NCBI RefSeq assembly: GCF_003208175.1 | Contig: NZ_QKMR01000017.1 | Coordinates: 33,651 to 97,650 of the forward strand | Reading direction: 5' to 3' | DNA length: 64,000 bases | DNA from: Ruminiclostridium sufflavum DSM 19573 | GTDB taxonomy: Bacteria; Bacillota; Clostridia; Acetivibrionales; DSM-1351 | Program-made: the position numbers and the translations under genes | Shown here: piece by piece, positions 9,208 through 18,118 of the stretch | Numbering within the stretch: position 1 is the stretch's first letter | Layout of the letters: the number at the start of each line of letters is the position of its first letter | The notes under the pieces: generated by a model | Seen by the model: the letters and a program-made list of their open reading frames with translations, nothing else | The model's database searches: none | Told to the model about the DNA's origin: nothing

Positions 9208-9807
9208 ATGGCGAGATTTAATGGCTTTGGAGATTATATGTTCAGCCTGTTATTCACTCCGTTACGAAAAGGCCGGAATGCAGCTAATCAGTTTTATATC
9301 TTTTTTAAGGTTATAGGTAAATTGTTTGATGACAGTAAGAGAGATTTATTCAGGGTAAGAGCCGAATCAATTATAATAAGCGCAAGTGAACTGATGCTGA
9401 ATGAACATGGAAAAGACCGGGGAATGCTAAGGCTAAAAGGTGAGGATATTGAAACCTATAGAACACGGCTGTCAATGAAAGCTATTATAGCTGAAAAAGC
9501 CGGGACAAAAGAAGGTGTTCTTTTAGCAGTAAAAGCTATGGGATATGAGGAGTCCTACATTGAACCGATGTATTTATCAGACCCTACCAGATGGGCAGAA
9601 TTTATAGTGTTTCTTCAGAGTAAAATGCAAAGCCCTATAAACGATTTATATGTAATAGATACGGAGGTTATGAAGGTCAAAGAAGCATCTTCAAAGCCTA
9701 ATTATGGATTGAGCACTGAAGGAATAATAAGTATATCTGAGGAAGCAAGTTCCTTCATGTATGAATACCCGATATGCAATGTACTTATTTGCGGAGGTGA
9801 TTATTGA
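9208..9807 (+). CDS. XkdU-like baseplate protein (DUF2313-like)
   Basis: A 199-residue protein with ATG at 9208, following the stop of the J-like gene by four bases. Position, size and the pattern FNGFGDYMFSLLF...LMLNEHGKDRGM fit the XkdU/gpI-like proteins that connect wedge to tail fibre. The stop at 9807 overlaps the next ATG. Confidence 0.68.
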   Translation: MARFNGFGDYMFSLLFTPLRKGRNAANQFYIFFKVIGKLFDDSKRDLFRVRAESIIISASELMLNEHGKDRGMLRLKGEDIETYRTRLSMKAIIAEKAGTKEGVLLAVKAMGYEESYIEPMYLSDPTRWAEFIVFLQSKMQSPINDLYVIDTEVMKVKEASSKPNYGLSTEGIISISEEASSFMYEYPICNVLICGGDY

Positions 9808-10100
9808 TGCTGACAAGTCAAGGAATTGAGGAAATAACCCAAGCTATTAGAAATTTAATAGACCACGGACAGTATGATATTAACGGCCTGACTAATGATA
9901 TTGAGCCCTATAGCGTCACAATTCAAGGAAGTAAAATAATTGTATACTTCAATTTTGGTGAGGGTGTGAGTGGCAGCTTTAGCAATTTTAAGCTTATATC
10001 TGCAAGTGGGAATATCATTGCAATAAAGCCGGATGTGCTGGTAAAGCCGGATGAAAAAGGCCTACTTATGCGATTTAATTTTGAAATAAAGGAAGTGTAA
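9807..10100 (+). CDS. Small tail protein before the fibre gene
   Basis: A 97-residue protein with ATG 9807, six bases after GGAGGTGA. It appears to be mostly beta strand. Genes of this size between XkdU and the fibre are common in Xkd-like operons. No domain recognised. It could be a fibre attachment protein or fibre assembly factor. Confidence 0.6.
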   Translation: MLTSQGIEEITQAIRNLIDHGQYDINGLTNDIEPYSVTIQGSKIIVYFNFGEGVSGSFSNFKLISASGNIIAIKPDVLVKPDEKGLLMRFNFEIKEV

Positions 10101-10102
10101 AT

Positions 10103-11641
10103 ATGACATATGAAAAAATAACATGGATAGACCACATCGTTGACCCGGAAAGCGGTCAAATTTTACAACAAGGTACACGCTTTACCGCTTCGAGGATGAA
10201 TCACCTTGAACAAGGTGTTGAAGATGCTCAAAATCTTGCTGCTAATATTGAAACATATTTATCAGATGGCATATACCAAACCGCAGGAGGTACAGCTACA
10301 GCAATAACACTAACAATCAATGCGCCATTAACCAACGGATATCCGATAACTTTCATAGCGTCACTGTCTAATAGCGGAGCTGCAACAACAATAAACGGTA
10401 AAGCATTGTATAGGCCAAATACAATTTCAGCTCCGATTATTGTTGCAGGCAAGGCTTACACTGTCTGGTACAGTTCGCCGGGTGACTGTTTTTTTATCAA
10501 AACTAGTGAAGGAGGTGGTTGTAAATTCTCTAACCTTGTAAGGTTTGGAAACATGACAGATGCTACAGTATGGAGTAATGGTGCCAGTACAAGCAGTATT
10601 GCCAACAACATATTGACAAATACCGGTACCGATAGTGCGTATACTCCTAATATATCTCAAAAAATTAATAAAACTACATATGCCGGACAAAAAATTTATA
10701 TAAAAGCAAAAATTAAAGTTACTAATTCTGAATGCCTAAAAATAGAGCTATATACGTATGATGGAGCTAATTTTGTATATGCAAGTTCAGTCAATAACCC
10801 AATGCAAGGCCAAGAATATGTTTTATCTGGAATATGCACACAAGTTACTGCTGTAGATAATTTTTATATATTTATAAAACACATTTATGCAGACAATGCC
10901 GCTGCAAACGGTAAGTCGATAGAAATATCCCAAGCAATGGCATGTGATTTGACAGATACTTATGGTGCTGGAAATGAACCCGTGAAAGAAGAAATTGACG
11001 CTATTATCAATAAATTCGGCGGTTGGTGGGATAATGATTTGTCTGTATTGACGGCAGATACATCGGCGGCAGCAGGGCACATATTAGCCCCTTATTCCGC
11101 ATACGCAAAAGGTCAAAAAATTATTGGGTCAATACCCAGAAAAGATGCAGAGTCTTTTAGCCCTAGTACAGTTTCCAGAACAATTTCTGGTGGACAATAT
11201 TTAAATAATCCTCAAACAATTTTACCAGTTACAGGTACGGCTACAGCAGATAAAGTTGATTCTGGATATACCTTCAGTAGCGCAGCAGGTGTTAATCAAA
11301 CTGGAACTAGTACAAAAAAGAGATGGAAGCATGAATACAATTCGTCTTTTTTGGGGGATACGTTTACAGCTGTAGGTTTGGGATTTACCCCATCAGGAAT
11401 TATGATTTTATGTGATGTGACAGTAAACTCTAATGCATATCAAATTACGGCCTTATATAACGCTGGTATATATCAAAGTGTTGGTACTTTTGCAAGATAC
11501 ATAGATGCAACTTATGCCCCTGAAGGGGACTATGGGTCATATACAACTATACGACCTATATGGAGTGTAAGTAATGGCTCGTTTAGTTTCAGCGTTACAG
11601 GATACACATTTAGAGGTGTGAAATATTGGGCATACGAATAA
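10103..11641 (+). CDS. Tail fibre / receptor-binding protein
   Basis: A 512-residue protein rich in threonine, serine, glycine and asparagine. The N-terminal 50 residues include TRFTASRMNHLEQGVEDAQ, a helical motif typical of clostridial phage fibre attachment domains. The central part resembles a beta-sandwich carbohydrate-binding fold. The C-terminal 120 residues are again strand-rich. It should bind the host surface. Its base composition is more AT-rich and less conserved in style than the wedge genes, as is usual for fibres, which exchange often. Confidence 0.78.
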   Translation: MTYEKITWIDHIVDPESGQILQQGTRFTASRMNHLEQGVEDAQNLAANIETYLSDGIYQTAGGTATAITLTINAPLTNGYPITFIASLSNSGAATTINGKALYRPNTISAPIIVAGKAYTVWYSSPGDCFFIKTSEGGGCKFSNLVRFGNMTDATVWSNGASTSSIANNILTNTGTDSAYTPNISQKINKTTYAGQKIYIKAKIKVTNSECLKIELYTYDGANFVYASSVNNPMQGQEYVLSGICTQVTAVDNFYIFIKHIYADNAAANGKSIEISQAMACDLTDTYGAGNEPVKEEIDAIINKFGGWWDNDLSVLTADTSAAAGHILAPYSAYAKGQKIIGSIPRKDAESFSPSTVSRTISGGQYLNNPQTILPVTGTATADKVDSGYTFSSAAGVNQTGTSTKKRWKHEYNSSFLGDTFTAVGLGFTPSGIMILCDVTVNSNAYQITALYNAGIYQSVGTFARYIDATYAPEGDYGSYTTIRPIWSVSNGSFSFSVTGYTFRGVKYWAYE

Positions 11642-11665
11642 AAAGCAGAAAGGATTGAAAAAAAC

Positions 11666-11947
11666 ATGACAACAAGAATAATTTATGACACAACAGGTCA
11701 AATAATTAACCAGATGCAAGGAAGTGATTTGTATACACCAGAAGGTATACCCTGCCTAGATGTAGATATACCCGAGGGCAGATATGTAACAGGTATAGAT
11801 GTATCGGTAACACCTAATGCAGCTATATTTGAGGATTTACCAAAATCCAAAACGGATTTATTGCAGGAACGGATTATTAACCTAGAAACAGATAATTTGG
11901 ATTTGTCTGTTATTGTACTGGATTTATTATTAGAAAAGGAGGTGTAA
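11666..11947 (+). CDS. Small fibre-associated protein
   Basis: A 93-residue protein downstream of the fibre gene. It contains IYDTTGQIINQMQGSD and, at the C-terminus, a helix SKTDLLQERIINLETDNLDL that could form a coiled coil. Proteins of this form often precede XkdX and may be a fibre tip or chaperone. No catalytic motif seen. Confidence 0.6.
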   Translation: MTTRIIYDTTGQIINQMQGSDLYTPEGIPCLDVDIPEGRYVTGIDVSVTPNAAIFEDLPKSKTDLLQERIINLETDNLDLSVIVLDLLLEKEV

Positions 11948-11949
11948 CA

Positions 11950-12096
11950 ATGAGCTGGTCTACTAAATTTGCTGCATGGAAAGAACAGGGTAAAACCACA
12001 GAGTGGTTATTAGCAAGAGTAAATGTTTTATTCGATAATGGTTACATAAATGAGACTGAATATAATGAAATTTTAGAAATAATCAATGCTCAGTAG
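11950..12096 (+). CDS. XkdX-like small phage protein
   Basis: A 48-residue protein (MSWSTKFAAWKEQGKTTEWL...) with AGGAGGTG directly upstream of its ATG. It resembles the XkdX family: a short amphipathic W-K helix followed by a NGYINETEYNEIL motif. XkdX usually marks the end of the structural tail genes, just before holin and endolysin. Its function is unknown. Confidence 0.7.
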   Translation: MSWSTKFAAWKEQGKTTEWLLARVNVLFDNGYINETEYNEILEIINAQ

Positions 12097-12104
12097 GAGG
12101 CTCA

Positions 12105-12527
12105 ATGAAGGAACACTTTCTAAAAATATTTGCTTTAATATGGTTATTAAATTTTTTCTTTATTATGTACATGTTGATAGACGGGGCAAAATATCCATTA
12201 AACTTGATGGCAGAAAAGCAAGCTTATACTCAGTTAATAAAAATAGATGGAGTCGGTGATATAAAAGCAAAAAGAATAATAAAGCAAAGTAAGAAAATAA
12301 GCAGTGTAAAGGATTTAGATACTAGAAATATAAAGTATTCAAAATACTTTACAGTGAGGAGCTGGGACATGAGAACAGACGTAATGTATATAATGTTTGG
12401 AATATCGCTCGGTATAATGATATTTGGAATAATATTATTTCTAGGTATGCTTTATAAGCAAGGCATTAAAATAAGTGTGAACAAGTATATTGTTTTGGAC
12501 TCAAAAGACAATAAGAAAGGTACATAA
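12105..12527 (+). CDS. Membrane protein with a helix-hairpin-helix segment
   Basis: A 140-residue protein. Residues 6-27 form a membrane helix, residues 45-60 (IDGVGDIKAKRIIK) match a helix-hairpin-helix DNA-binding motif, and residues 92-116 form a second membrane helix. It follows XkdX, where a holin is expected, with AGGAGG six bases before the ATG. A soluble-type HhH between two membrane helices is unusual. It could contact DNA at the membrane, or the match could be a coincidental loop in a holin-like protein. Confidence 0.6.
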   Translation: MKEHFLKIFALIWLLNFFFIMYMLIDGAKYPLNLMAEKQAYTQLIKIDGVGDIKAKRIIKQSKKISSVKDLDTRNIKYSKYFTVRSWDMRTDVMYIMFGISLGIMIFGIILFLGMLYKQGIKISVNKYIVLDSKDNKKGT

Positions 12528-12627
12528 AGTTGTATATTCTATTACCAAAGGTATTTATAAAGCAACGAGTGTCAAAATAATTTCTAAGAATTATTTCAAA
12601 GATTTTTGTCAGAAATCTTGAGAATTT
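12528..12627 (+). other. Junction between prophage tail module and recombinase island
   Basis: A non-coding, AT-rich stretch with several short inverted repeats (AATAATT/AATTATT around 12575-12595; AAGATTT/AAATCTT around 12598-12620). Lysis genes expected after XkdX are missing, and the recombinase that follows has lost its 5' half, so a rearrangement end point lies here or just inside the next gene. Confidence 0.45.
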
Positions 12628-13440
12628 TTGCCAAAAATCTTGTCCGGCTACAATGGATCAGTCGGAAAAATACTGCAAAATGTCAAATACAAAGGAGATA
12701 CTCTTTATCCTAAACTCATTGAAAAAGATATATTTACAAAAGCACAGCAGCGAAGAGCAGCCAAAGAGAGTGAGCTTGGGAGAACACAGCAGATTTATAC
12801 CATAAGAAAACAATCCGCTTTCAGCGGAAAAGCCAGGTGCGGAGAATGCGGTGAGATGTACAGAAAATATATCGAACATGCCGGAAAGCCATCGGAAAAA
12901 ATCAAGTGGAAATGCAAAAATTACATATTGCAAAACCGGGTTTGCTGTGAGAATCACTTTTACACAGAGAATGAAATAAAGGACATATTTATATCAGCCA
13001 CAAATGAGCTTATAAAGAAGAAGTGGCTGATGGATAAAATACCAAAAAAGGAACTACCGAAAATGAGCCTTGAACTCAGGCAGACAGAAAACCGGATAAA
13101 AGAACTGGAACAGGAAGAACAATATTCCTCACCTGAGCTTGCAGAACTGCTATTTAAGCGGGCAGAGCTTTACTATATCGGTTCAAAAATAGATGACCGC
13201 AAAAGCAAAACGGAGAAAATAAAGGAAGCTCTTAGTGATATAAATGCCCTTACAGAATTTGATGAGGAGCTGTTTGAAGCAATCATCAAGCAGATGACCA
13301 TTTGTAAAGATACCAAGGTAGAAGTTGAATTTATCAACGGAATCGTTATAGAAAGACCTATAGAAACCCAAGGAAAGGATGGTAAAGATGGCAGTAGCAA
13401 AAAAGACTGTGGCAATCATACCACCCCAAATAAAATATGA
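12628..13440 (+). pseudogene. 5'-truncated large serine recombinase
   Basis: About 270 codons remain. They encode the late recombinase domain (LQNVKYKGDTLYPKLIEKDIFTKAQQ), a zinc ribbon with CGECGEMY and a second CCENH pair, a coiled coil, and a C-terminal strand region (KVEVEFINGIVIERP). The N-terminal catalytic domain with the nucleophilic serine is absent, and an in-frame TGA lies shortly upstream. It overlaps the next recombinase gene, as intact tandem recombinases do, so the loss happened at its 5' end. It cannot catalyse recombination alone but could still bind DNA. Confidence 0.75.
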
Positions 13441-15043
13441 CAAGCATGTAAGAGTGGAACAGAAAAAGCTGAGGGTAGCAGCCTACTGCAGAGTCAGCAC
13501 CCTGCTTGAACAGCAGGAAGGCAGCTATGAAGCACAGGTGGAATATTATACAGAAAAAATAAACAGCAACCCAAACTGGAAGTGTGCCGGAATATTCGCC
13601 GATGATGGTAAGAGTGCAACTCAAACCAAAAAGCGTGAAGATTTCAACACAATGATAGTAGCCTGCATGGCAGGAAAAGTGGACTTAGTACTAACAAAAT
13701 CAGTCAGCAGATTTGCGAGAAATACCGTAGATGCACTTCAATACATAAGAAAACTGAAAGAAAAGAATATCCCCGTAATATTCGAAAAAGAAGGCGTAAA
13801 TACAATGGAAAGCGGCGGTGAGCTGCTTATCACAATCCTGAGCAGTCAGGCACAGGAGGAAAGCAGGAACATTAGTGAAAACACAAGGTGGGGATTAACA
13901 AGACGGTTTGAAAACGGAATAATATCCGTCAATCATACAAAATTTTTAGGGTATACCAAAGACAAAGATGGAAACCTTGTGATAGTGCCGGAAGAAGCTG
14001 TAATAGTGAAACGGATTTTCAGAGAATATCTGGAGGGCAAAAGTATAATCCAAATAGCCAAGGGATTAGAATCGGACAAAATCAAAACAGTAACAGGACT
14101 GGAATACTGGCATCCCGGAACAATAGATAAAATGCTCTCCAATGAGAAATTCTGTGGAGATGCCTGTATGCAAAAGACCTACACCATAGACTTTCTTACA
14201 AAGAAAAAAGTAAAGAACAAGGGGTATGCTCCGCAATATTATATAGAAGATAACCATGAGGCAATCATACCCAAGGAATTATTTCATCAGGTGCAGGTGG
14301 AGAAAGCCAGAAGAGCAAGCCTCAATAAATCAGCAATAACGAGAAAAGCAAACAAATCAAAAAAGGAAAAGAGCAAATACAGCTCCAAATATGTACTGAC
14401 CGAACTACTGGTATGCTCAGAATGTGGACATGCTTACCGCAGGCAGACCTGGTCAAAATATGGACAGAAAACAGCGGTATGGCGTTGCGAGGACAGGCTG
14501 AAAAGTGGAACAAGCTCCAGATGCAAAAACTCTCCGACCTTAAAGGAGGAACAGCTCCACGATGCCATCATGAAAGCCATCAACAAAGTAGTAGAAAACA
14601 GCGGAGATTTCATCGGGACCTTCCGAGAAAACGTCATCCGGGTAATCGGAAACTACAGTACCCAAGGGATTGCAACCGAATATGATGACCAAATCGAGGA
14701 ACTGCAAAAGCAGATGCTGAAGCTCATAGAAGATAATGCAAAACAAGGAACTGTAAGCGATGATTTTGACAATGCCTACAAACAGATATCAGAGCAGATA
14801 AACGAGCTGAAAAAGGCAAAGATAAGGCTTGTACAGGAACAGAAAAAGGCAGAGCACTACCAACAAAGGGTGGAGGAACTGGACAAGGCTATAACCACGG
14901 TAAGCCCACAAGTGCGAGAATTTGACCAAGAGCTTGTAAAAAGGCTGATCAGTTCAATTAAAGTCTCCAAAGGAATAAAAATAGAAATACAGTTTCATTC
15001 GGGAATTGTTATGACGGAGGAAGTAGACTGCTACGAAGATTAA
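13388..15043 (+). CDS. Large serine recombinase (site-specific integrase)
   Basis: A 551-residue serine integrase. It has the catalytic domain with YCRVST (nucleophile Ser37) and an SRFARN motif, a recombinase domain (residues ~180-330), a zinc ribbon with CSECGHAY and a later CKN pair, a coiled coil (residues ~420-500), and a C-terminal strand region ending in FHSGIVMTEEVDCYED. I chose ATG 13388, nine bases after AAGGA; ATG 13379 is an alternative. It overlaps the truncated recombinase. It should integrate and excise an element by cutting att sites with a 5' phosphoserine bond. Confidence 0.88.
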   Translation: MAVAKKTVAIIPPQIKYDKHVRVEQKKLRVAAYCRVSTLLEQQEGSYEAQVEYYTEKINSNPNWKCAGIFADDGKSATQTKKREDFNTMIVACMAGKVDLVLTKSVSRFARNTVDALQYIRKLKEKNIPVIFEKEGVNTMESGGELLITILSSQAQEESRNISENTRWGLTRRFENGIISVNHTKFLGYTKDKDGNLVIVPEEAVIVKRIFREYLEGKSIIQIAKGLESDKIKTVTGLEYWHPGTIDKMLSNEKFCGDACMQKTYTIDFLTKKKVKNKGYAPQYYIEDNHEAIIPKELFHQVQVEKARRASLNKSAITRKANKSKKEKSKYSSKYVLTELLVCSECGHAYRRQTWSKYGQKTAVWRCEDRLKSGTSSRCKNSPTLKEEQLHDAIMKAINKVVENSGDFIGTFRENVIRVIGNYSTQGIATEYDDQIEELQKQMLKLIEDNAKQGTVSDDFDNAYKQISEQINELKKAKIRLVQEQKKAEHYQQRVEELDKAITTVSPQVREFDQELVKRLISSIKVSKGIKIEIQFHSGIVMTEEVDCYED

Positions 15044-15057
15044 TATGAAGGTGAGAC

Positions 15058-15174
15058 ATGAGCATATTAGTAGGAATTACACTATATGTAGCTACCACTG
15101 AATCAGATGCGGTTATTCTATGTTCAACAGCATACTTTGTATTTGCGGCAATGTTTTTTAATCATTATGAGTAG
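15058..15174 (+). CDS. Very small hydrophobic protein
   Basis: A 38-residue frame starting at ATG 15058 with AAGGTGAG upstream. Two hydrophobic runs (ILVGITLYVA and AVILCSTAYFVFAAMFF) make a single membrane helix or hairpin likely. It sits 15 bases after the recombinase stop and may be co-transcribed with it. Function unknown. Confidence 0.5.
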   Translation: MSILVGITLYVATTESDAVILCSTAYFVFAAMFFNHYE

Positions 15175-15190
15175 GAAGTGGAGAGAGAAA

Positions 15191-15583
15191 ATGACAACAG
15201 AAGAATTATATGAATTACAGAAAGACGGAAATCTTGGATATGCCTGTGTATATAAAAAAGGCGATAATGGAATGCACACTGATTATATGTTTCCGATGAC
15301 TGCAGAGAACATTGCAAACTTTATCGGAAAGAATGCCTATACTTCAGACAAGATTATCATGACGGATATGTGTGACAGACTGATTTGCGAATCGGTATTT
15401 GGTGGATTGCTAATGAACTGCCCAGATCAGAATCTATGCAGAGAGATCATACCGCATTTGGCACCAATTCAGATGGGAGATGCAGAACCAAAGGACTTCC
15501 CCATTGCAACCAGAGAAGAAATGGAGGCATTATGGCACTCAGAAGAGGAGGCAGTAATGCAGGCTGAATTTCGGATGTTGTAA
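15191..15583 (+). CDS. Hypothetical protein whose 3' end is duplicated downstream
   Basis: A 130-residue acidic protein, ATG 15191, with GTGGAGAG upstream. No known domain is evident. The last 49 bases of the gene are the start of a 154-bp direct repeat whose second copy, after jetD, holds a decayed version of this 3' end. That makes this gene the likely ancestral neighbour of the repeat. Its function is unknown. Confidence 0.6.
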   Translation: MTTEELYELQKDGNLGYACVYKKGDNGMHTDYMFPMTAENIANFIGKNAYTSDKIIMTDMCDRLICESVFGGLLMNCPDQNLCREIIPHLAPIQMGDAEPKDFPIATREEMEALWHSEEEAVMQAEFRML

Positions 15584-15688
15584 TATGTAAAAAGACTGAA
15601 TATTTGGTTGTTATTTCTTGTAAAAAACTTCTCATAGGAATAAAATTGAAGTAACAAAGTTGTTAATACTGTTGTGCCTATTGGGAGG
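15535..15688 (+). repeat. 154-bp direct repeat, copy 1 (left of the Wadjet segment)
   Basis: Colinear with 23394-23547 at a constant offset of 7859 bases. By eye there are about 18 mismatches, and 40 bases from 15573 to 15612 are identical. It spans the end of the 130-residue gene, an untranslated stretch, and the leader CCTATTGGGAGG that supplies the ribosome site of the next gene. The same leader precedes the gene after copy 2. Confidence 0.9.
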
Positions 15689-15700
15689 CAAGGAAATTAA

Positions 15701-16375
15701 ATGGAAACTTTTGAACAGATGGTTGAATATTTGTTGAATAGATGTGGAGATATTGTTATTAATCATTTGTGGTATATCTTACCTGTGGTAGTGGGTGCAC
15801 TTTTTCGTTATGACTTATTAAGATATAGAATTTATATCCCGGAAGTGAAAGTTAAAAAGATATGTAGAGATATCGGTATCCTTGTGATTTTAACTATTAT
15901 GTGGAATTTTATAAGTACAAATAAGATAGATAATAATATGGCTCTCACAGTAGGGATTCTTACGATGGTATACTTTTTTTACATAGTGGCACAAAAATGT
16001 CCTGATGGAACTACGGAAAGTTTGTTGCTAATTGTTAATAGTACAATGGTTACGACTTTGTCTTTTATGTCTTTTCCATATAGTTTGGGTTTAGCAGCTC
16101 TTACGGTAGTGCTTGCAGTACTAGCCTATAATTTCTGGAAAGACTTTGAACAGAAAAGTGATTTGTGGGAAATTATTATAATGTGTATTGAATCAGTTAT
16201 AATTTCAATATATGTGACCATTAACTCAATAGAAAATATTTTAGAAGTCACTGCGTTGGTTGTCTTTGTTGAAACCGTAATTTTTATGATTAATTGTTTA
16301 TTGAAATATGGAATAAAATTTCTTTGTAAAGAAGATATAGATGATTATTGGGATAAGCTTCTTGGCTTAATGTAA
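15701..16375 (+). CDS. Polytopic membrane protein upstream of Wadjet
   Basis: A 224-residue protein with about six hydrophobic segments (near residues 20-37, 55-72, 82-98, 107-140, 155-175 and 185-205) and short charged loops. GGGAGG from the repeat leader is its ribosome site. A gap of 321 bases separates it from jetA, so it need not be part of that operon. No family recognised. It lies within the repeat-bounded segment and may be an accessory or a separate passenger gene. Confidence 0.6.
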   Translation: METFEQMVEYLLNRCGDIVINHLWYILPVVVGALFRYDLLRYRIYIPEVKVKKICRDIGILVILTIMWNFISTNKIDNNMALTVGILTMVYFFYIVAQKCPDGTTESLLLIVNSTMVTTLSFMSFPYSLGLAALTVVLAVLAYNFWKDFEQKSDLWEIIIMCIESVIISIYVTINSIENILEVTALVVFVETVIFMINCLLKYGIKFLCKEDIDDYWDKLLGLM

Positions 16376-16696
16376 AGGGACTGATGGTAGCTAATAATAG
16401 AAACATTTCAGCAATAATGTAATGTTTTTATTATAGAACATTATAGGCTTTTATTATAGGCTACAGGGTAGTGCTGTTCATAAATATTTTTAGTTGCCAT
16501 TAAAGTGTAAAAATGGTGTTTTCTGTTATATAATAAAAGTGTACAAGTTATTTTCTGTACACTTTTATATTTAGATTACCCTTTTTATGCTTAAGTTACC
16601 CTGCTATATATTTTCTTTTTTACGAGAAGAAATATTGGGTCAATGAGTATGGAGTATTTTAAATATAGATAAAGTCAACCAGCTGGGGGAGATAAA
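16376..16696 (+). promoter_or_regulatory. Intergenic region upstream of jetA with a 13-bp inverted repeat
   Basis: 321 bases without a gene. ATAAAAGTGTACA at 16533-16545 pairs perfectly with TGTACACTTTTAT at 16556-16568 around a 10-base loop. It could terminate transcription from the membrane-protein gene, or act as an operator for the Wadjet operon. The rest is AT-rich and should contain the jetA promoter, which I could not place with confidence. Confidence 0.5.
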
Positions 16697-18118
16697 GTGT
16701 CTATATTTGAAAATATTAATAATAATAAATTTTTTAACCCGTTTTGCTGCCGTAATAAAGAAATTTATTTTGAATGCATAAATCAGCTTATAGAAAAGTC
16801 AAAAGAGATACCAATACTTTATGAAATTGATGCTAGAAACTGTTTGACAATATATCTCCAAAACTGTCTATATTCAATTGAAACAGAAGACATTGGTGAG
16901 GAAATAAATAGCACTAAAACTGCATCTGAGAATGCATCAGCTATATTACGTTATTTTAGAGAGTGTGGTTGGATTACACAAAAAGAAATAGGTAGGAATG
17001 GAGATAATATTGCTTCTATTGTACCTTATTGTAGAAAGGTTATTGAGGCATTACGAAGAATTTTTGATAATGATATTAATGGCTCCATTACAAATCATAT
17101 TTTTTCAATATATGAGATATTGAAATCTTCACTTGAGGAAGATAATGCACGTGCTATCAGACCATATTCTAACATATTGGTTCCCCTTATAGAAAATGAG
17201 TGTGATTTGAAGAATGAATTGCTGATATTAAAGGACAGCATCCGTGAAATTATGCAGGCAGTTATAAAAATGATGGATGCAAACAGCTTTGGACAATTTC
17301 TTATAAAGGATGAGATGCTGAAAAAATTCTTCAACGATTATTTCTTTATTAAAAGAAGTGGATTAATACCAGGCTATATATCTAGAATAGATACAATGCT
17401 AAGTAAAATTAGAAGAACTGAAATGTATGATCGTATGGTTGAAGAATATAAAGAAATAAAGAATATTAGCTATTTTGTTTCTAAAGATATAGTTGACAGA
17501 CAATTTAGTGAATTAGATTACTTTATTAATATTGAATATGATAAGGAAATGAACTATATAGATAAAAAAATCAATACCTATTATAATCTTTATTCTACTA
17601 GAATGTTAATGATACTAAGCAATAATACAAATTTACAGCATTATCTGAACAATATGTTAATGCAGATGAAAGAAATGCCAGCCGGAGAAAGAGAAAGTTT
17701 TCTGCAGAAAATCTCGGACAATTTCCAAGTGCAAAGTATAGGCTATATCGGCAAAAAGTCGTTTGAAAGGCGGAGAAAGATGAAAACGGATACTTCTAGT
17801 ATTGGTATAGAGGATAGTGAACTTTCTGACCAAGAGAAGGAACGAATGACAAACGAGGTTTTGAAGGAAATTCCAGATCGTTTCAACTTAGAGTCCGTGA
17901 AGAAATATTTTGATAATTTAAACTTTACAAATGGAACATTATCAGTAGGCGAATACAGTATCGATACAAAAGATGATGCAATGATGGTGGCTGCGAGTAT
18001 TATTTATTCCGGAACAGCAGGTTTTCCATATGAGGTGGAATTTATGGAAGGTTTCGTGGAAACGGAAGTGGCAACAATAAGTAATATTCGTATGCGGAGG
18101 AGAATGGGTGATGAGTGA
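16697..18118 (+). CDS. jetA: Wadjet component JetA (DUF5716-like kleisin)
   Basis: A 473-residue protein starting at GTG after GGGGGAGA. In Wadjet, JetA is the kleisin-like subunit that bridges the SMC arms of JetC and binds JetB. The pattern here, an N-terminal MSIFENINNNKFFNPFCCRNKEIY, a long helical middle and a small C-terminal domain ending in SNIRMRRRMGDE, fits the DUF5716 form of JetA rather than DUF3375. Its last bases overlap jetB, and the four genes are tightly packed, so they form one operon. Confidence 0.82.
   Translation: MSIFENINNNKFFNPFCCRNKEIYFECINQLIEKSKEIPILYEIDARNCLTIYLQNCLYSIETEDIGEEINSTKTASENASAILRYFRECGWITQKEIGRNGDNIASIVPYCRKVIEALRRIFDNDINGSITNHIFSIYEILKSSLEEDNARAIRPYSNILVPLIENECDLKNELLILKDSIREIMQAVIKMMDANSFGQFLIKDEMLKKFFNDYFFIKRSGLIPGYISRIDTMLSKIRRTEMYDRMVEEYKEIKNISYFVSKDIVDRQFSELDYFINIEYDKEMNYIDKKINTYYNLYSTRMLMILSNNTNLQHYLNNMLMQMKEMPAGERESFLQKISDNFQVQSIGYIGKKSFERRRKMKTDTSSIGIEDSELSDQEKERMTNEVLKEIPDRFNLESVKKYFDNLNFTNGTLSVGEYSIDTKDDAMMVAASIIYSGTAGFPYEVEFMEGFVETEVATISNIRMRRRMGDE

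Noticed and set aside
13358..13624. Minus-strand frames under the recombinases and other long genes
   Set aside because: They lack ribosome sites and lie fully within strong coding genes on the other strand; they look like shadow frames.
15191..15583. Anti-toxin or toxin partner for the recombinase
   Set aside because: No motif or paired gene supports this; only the duplicated 3' end is notable.
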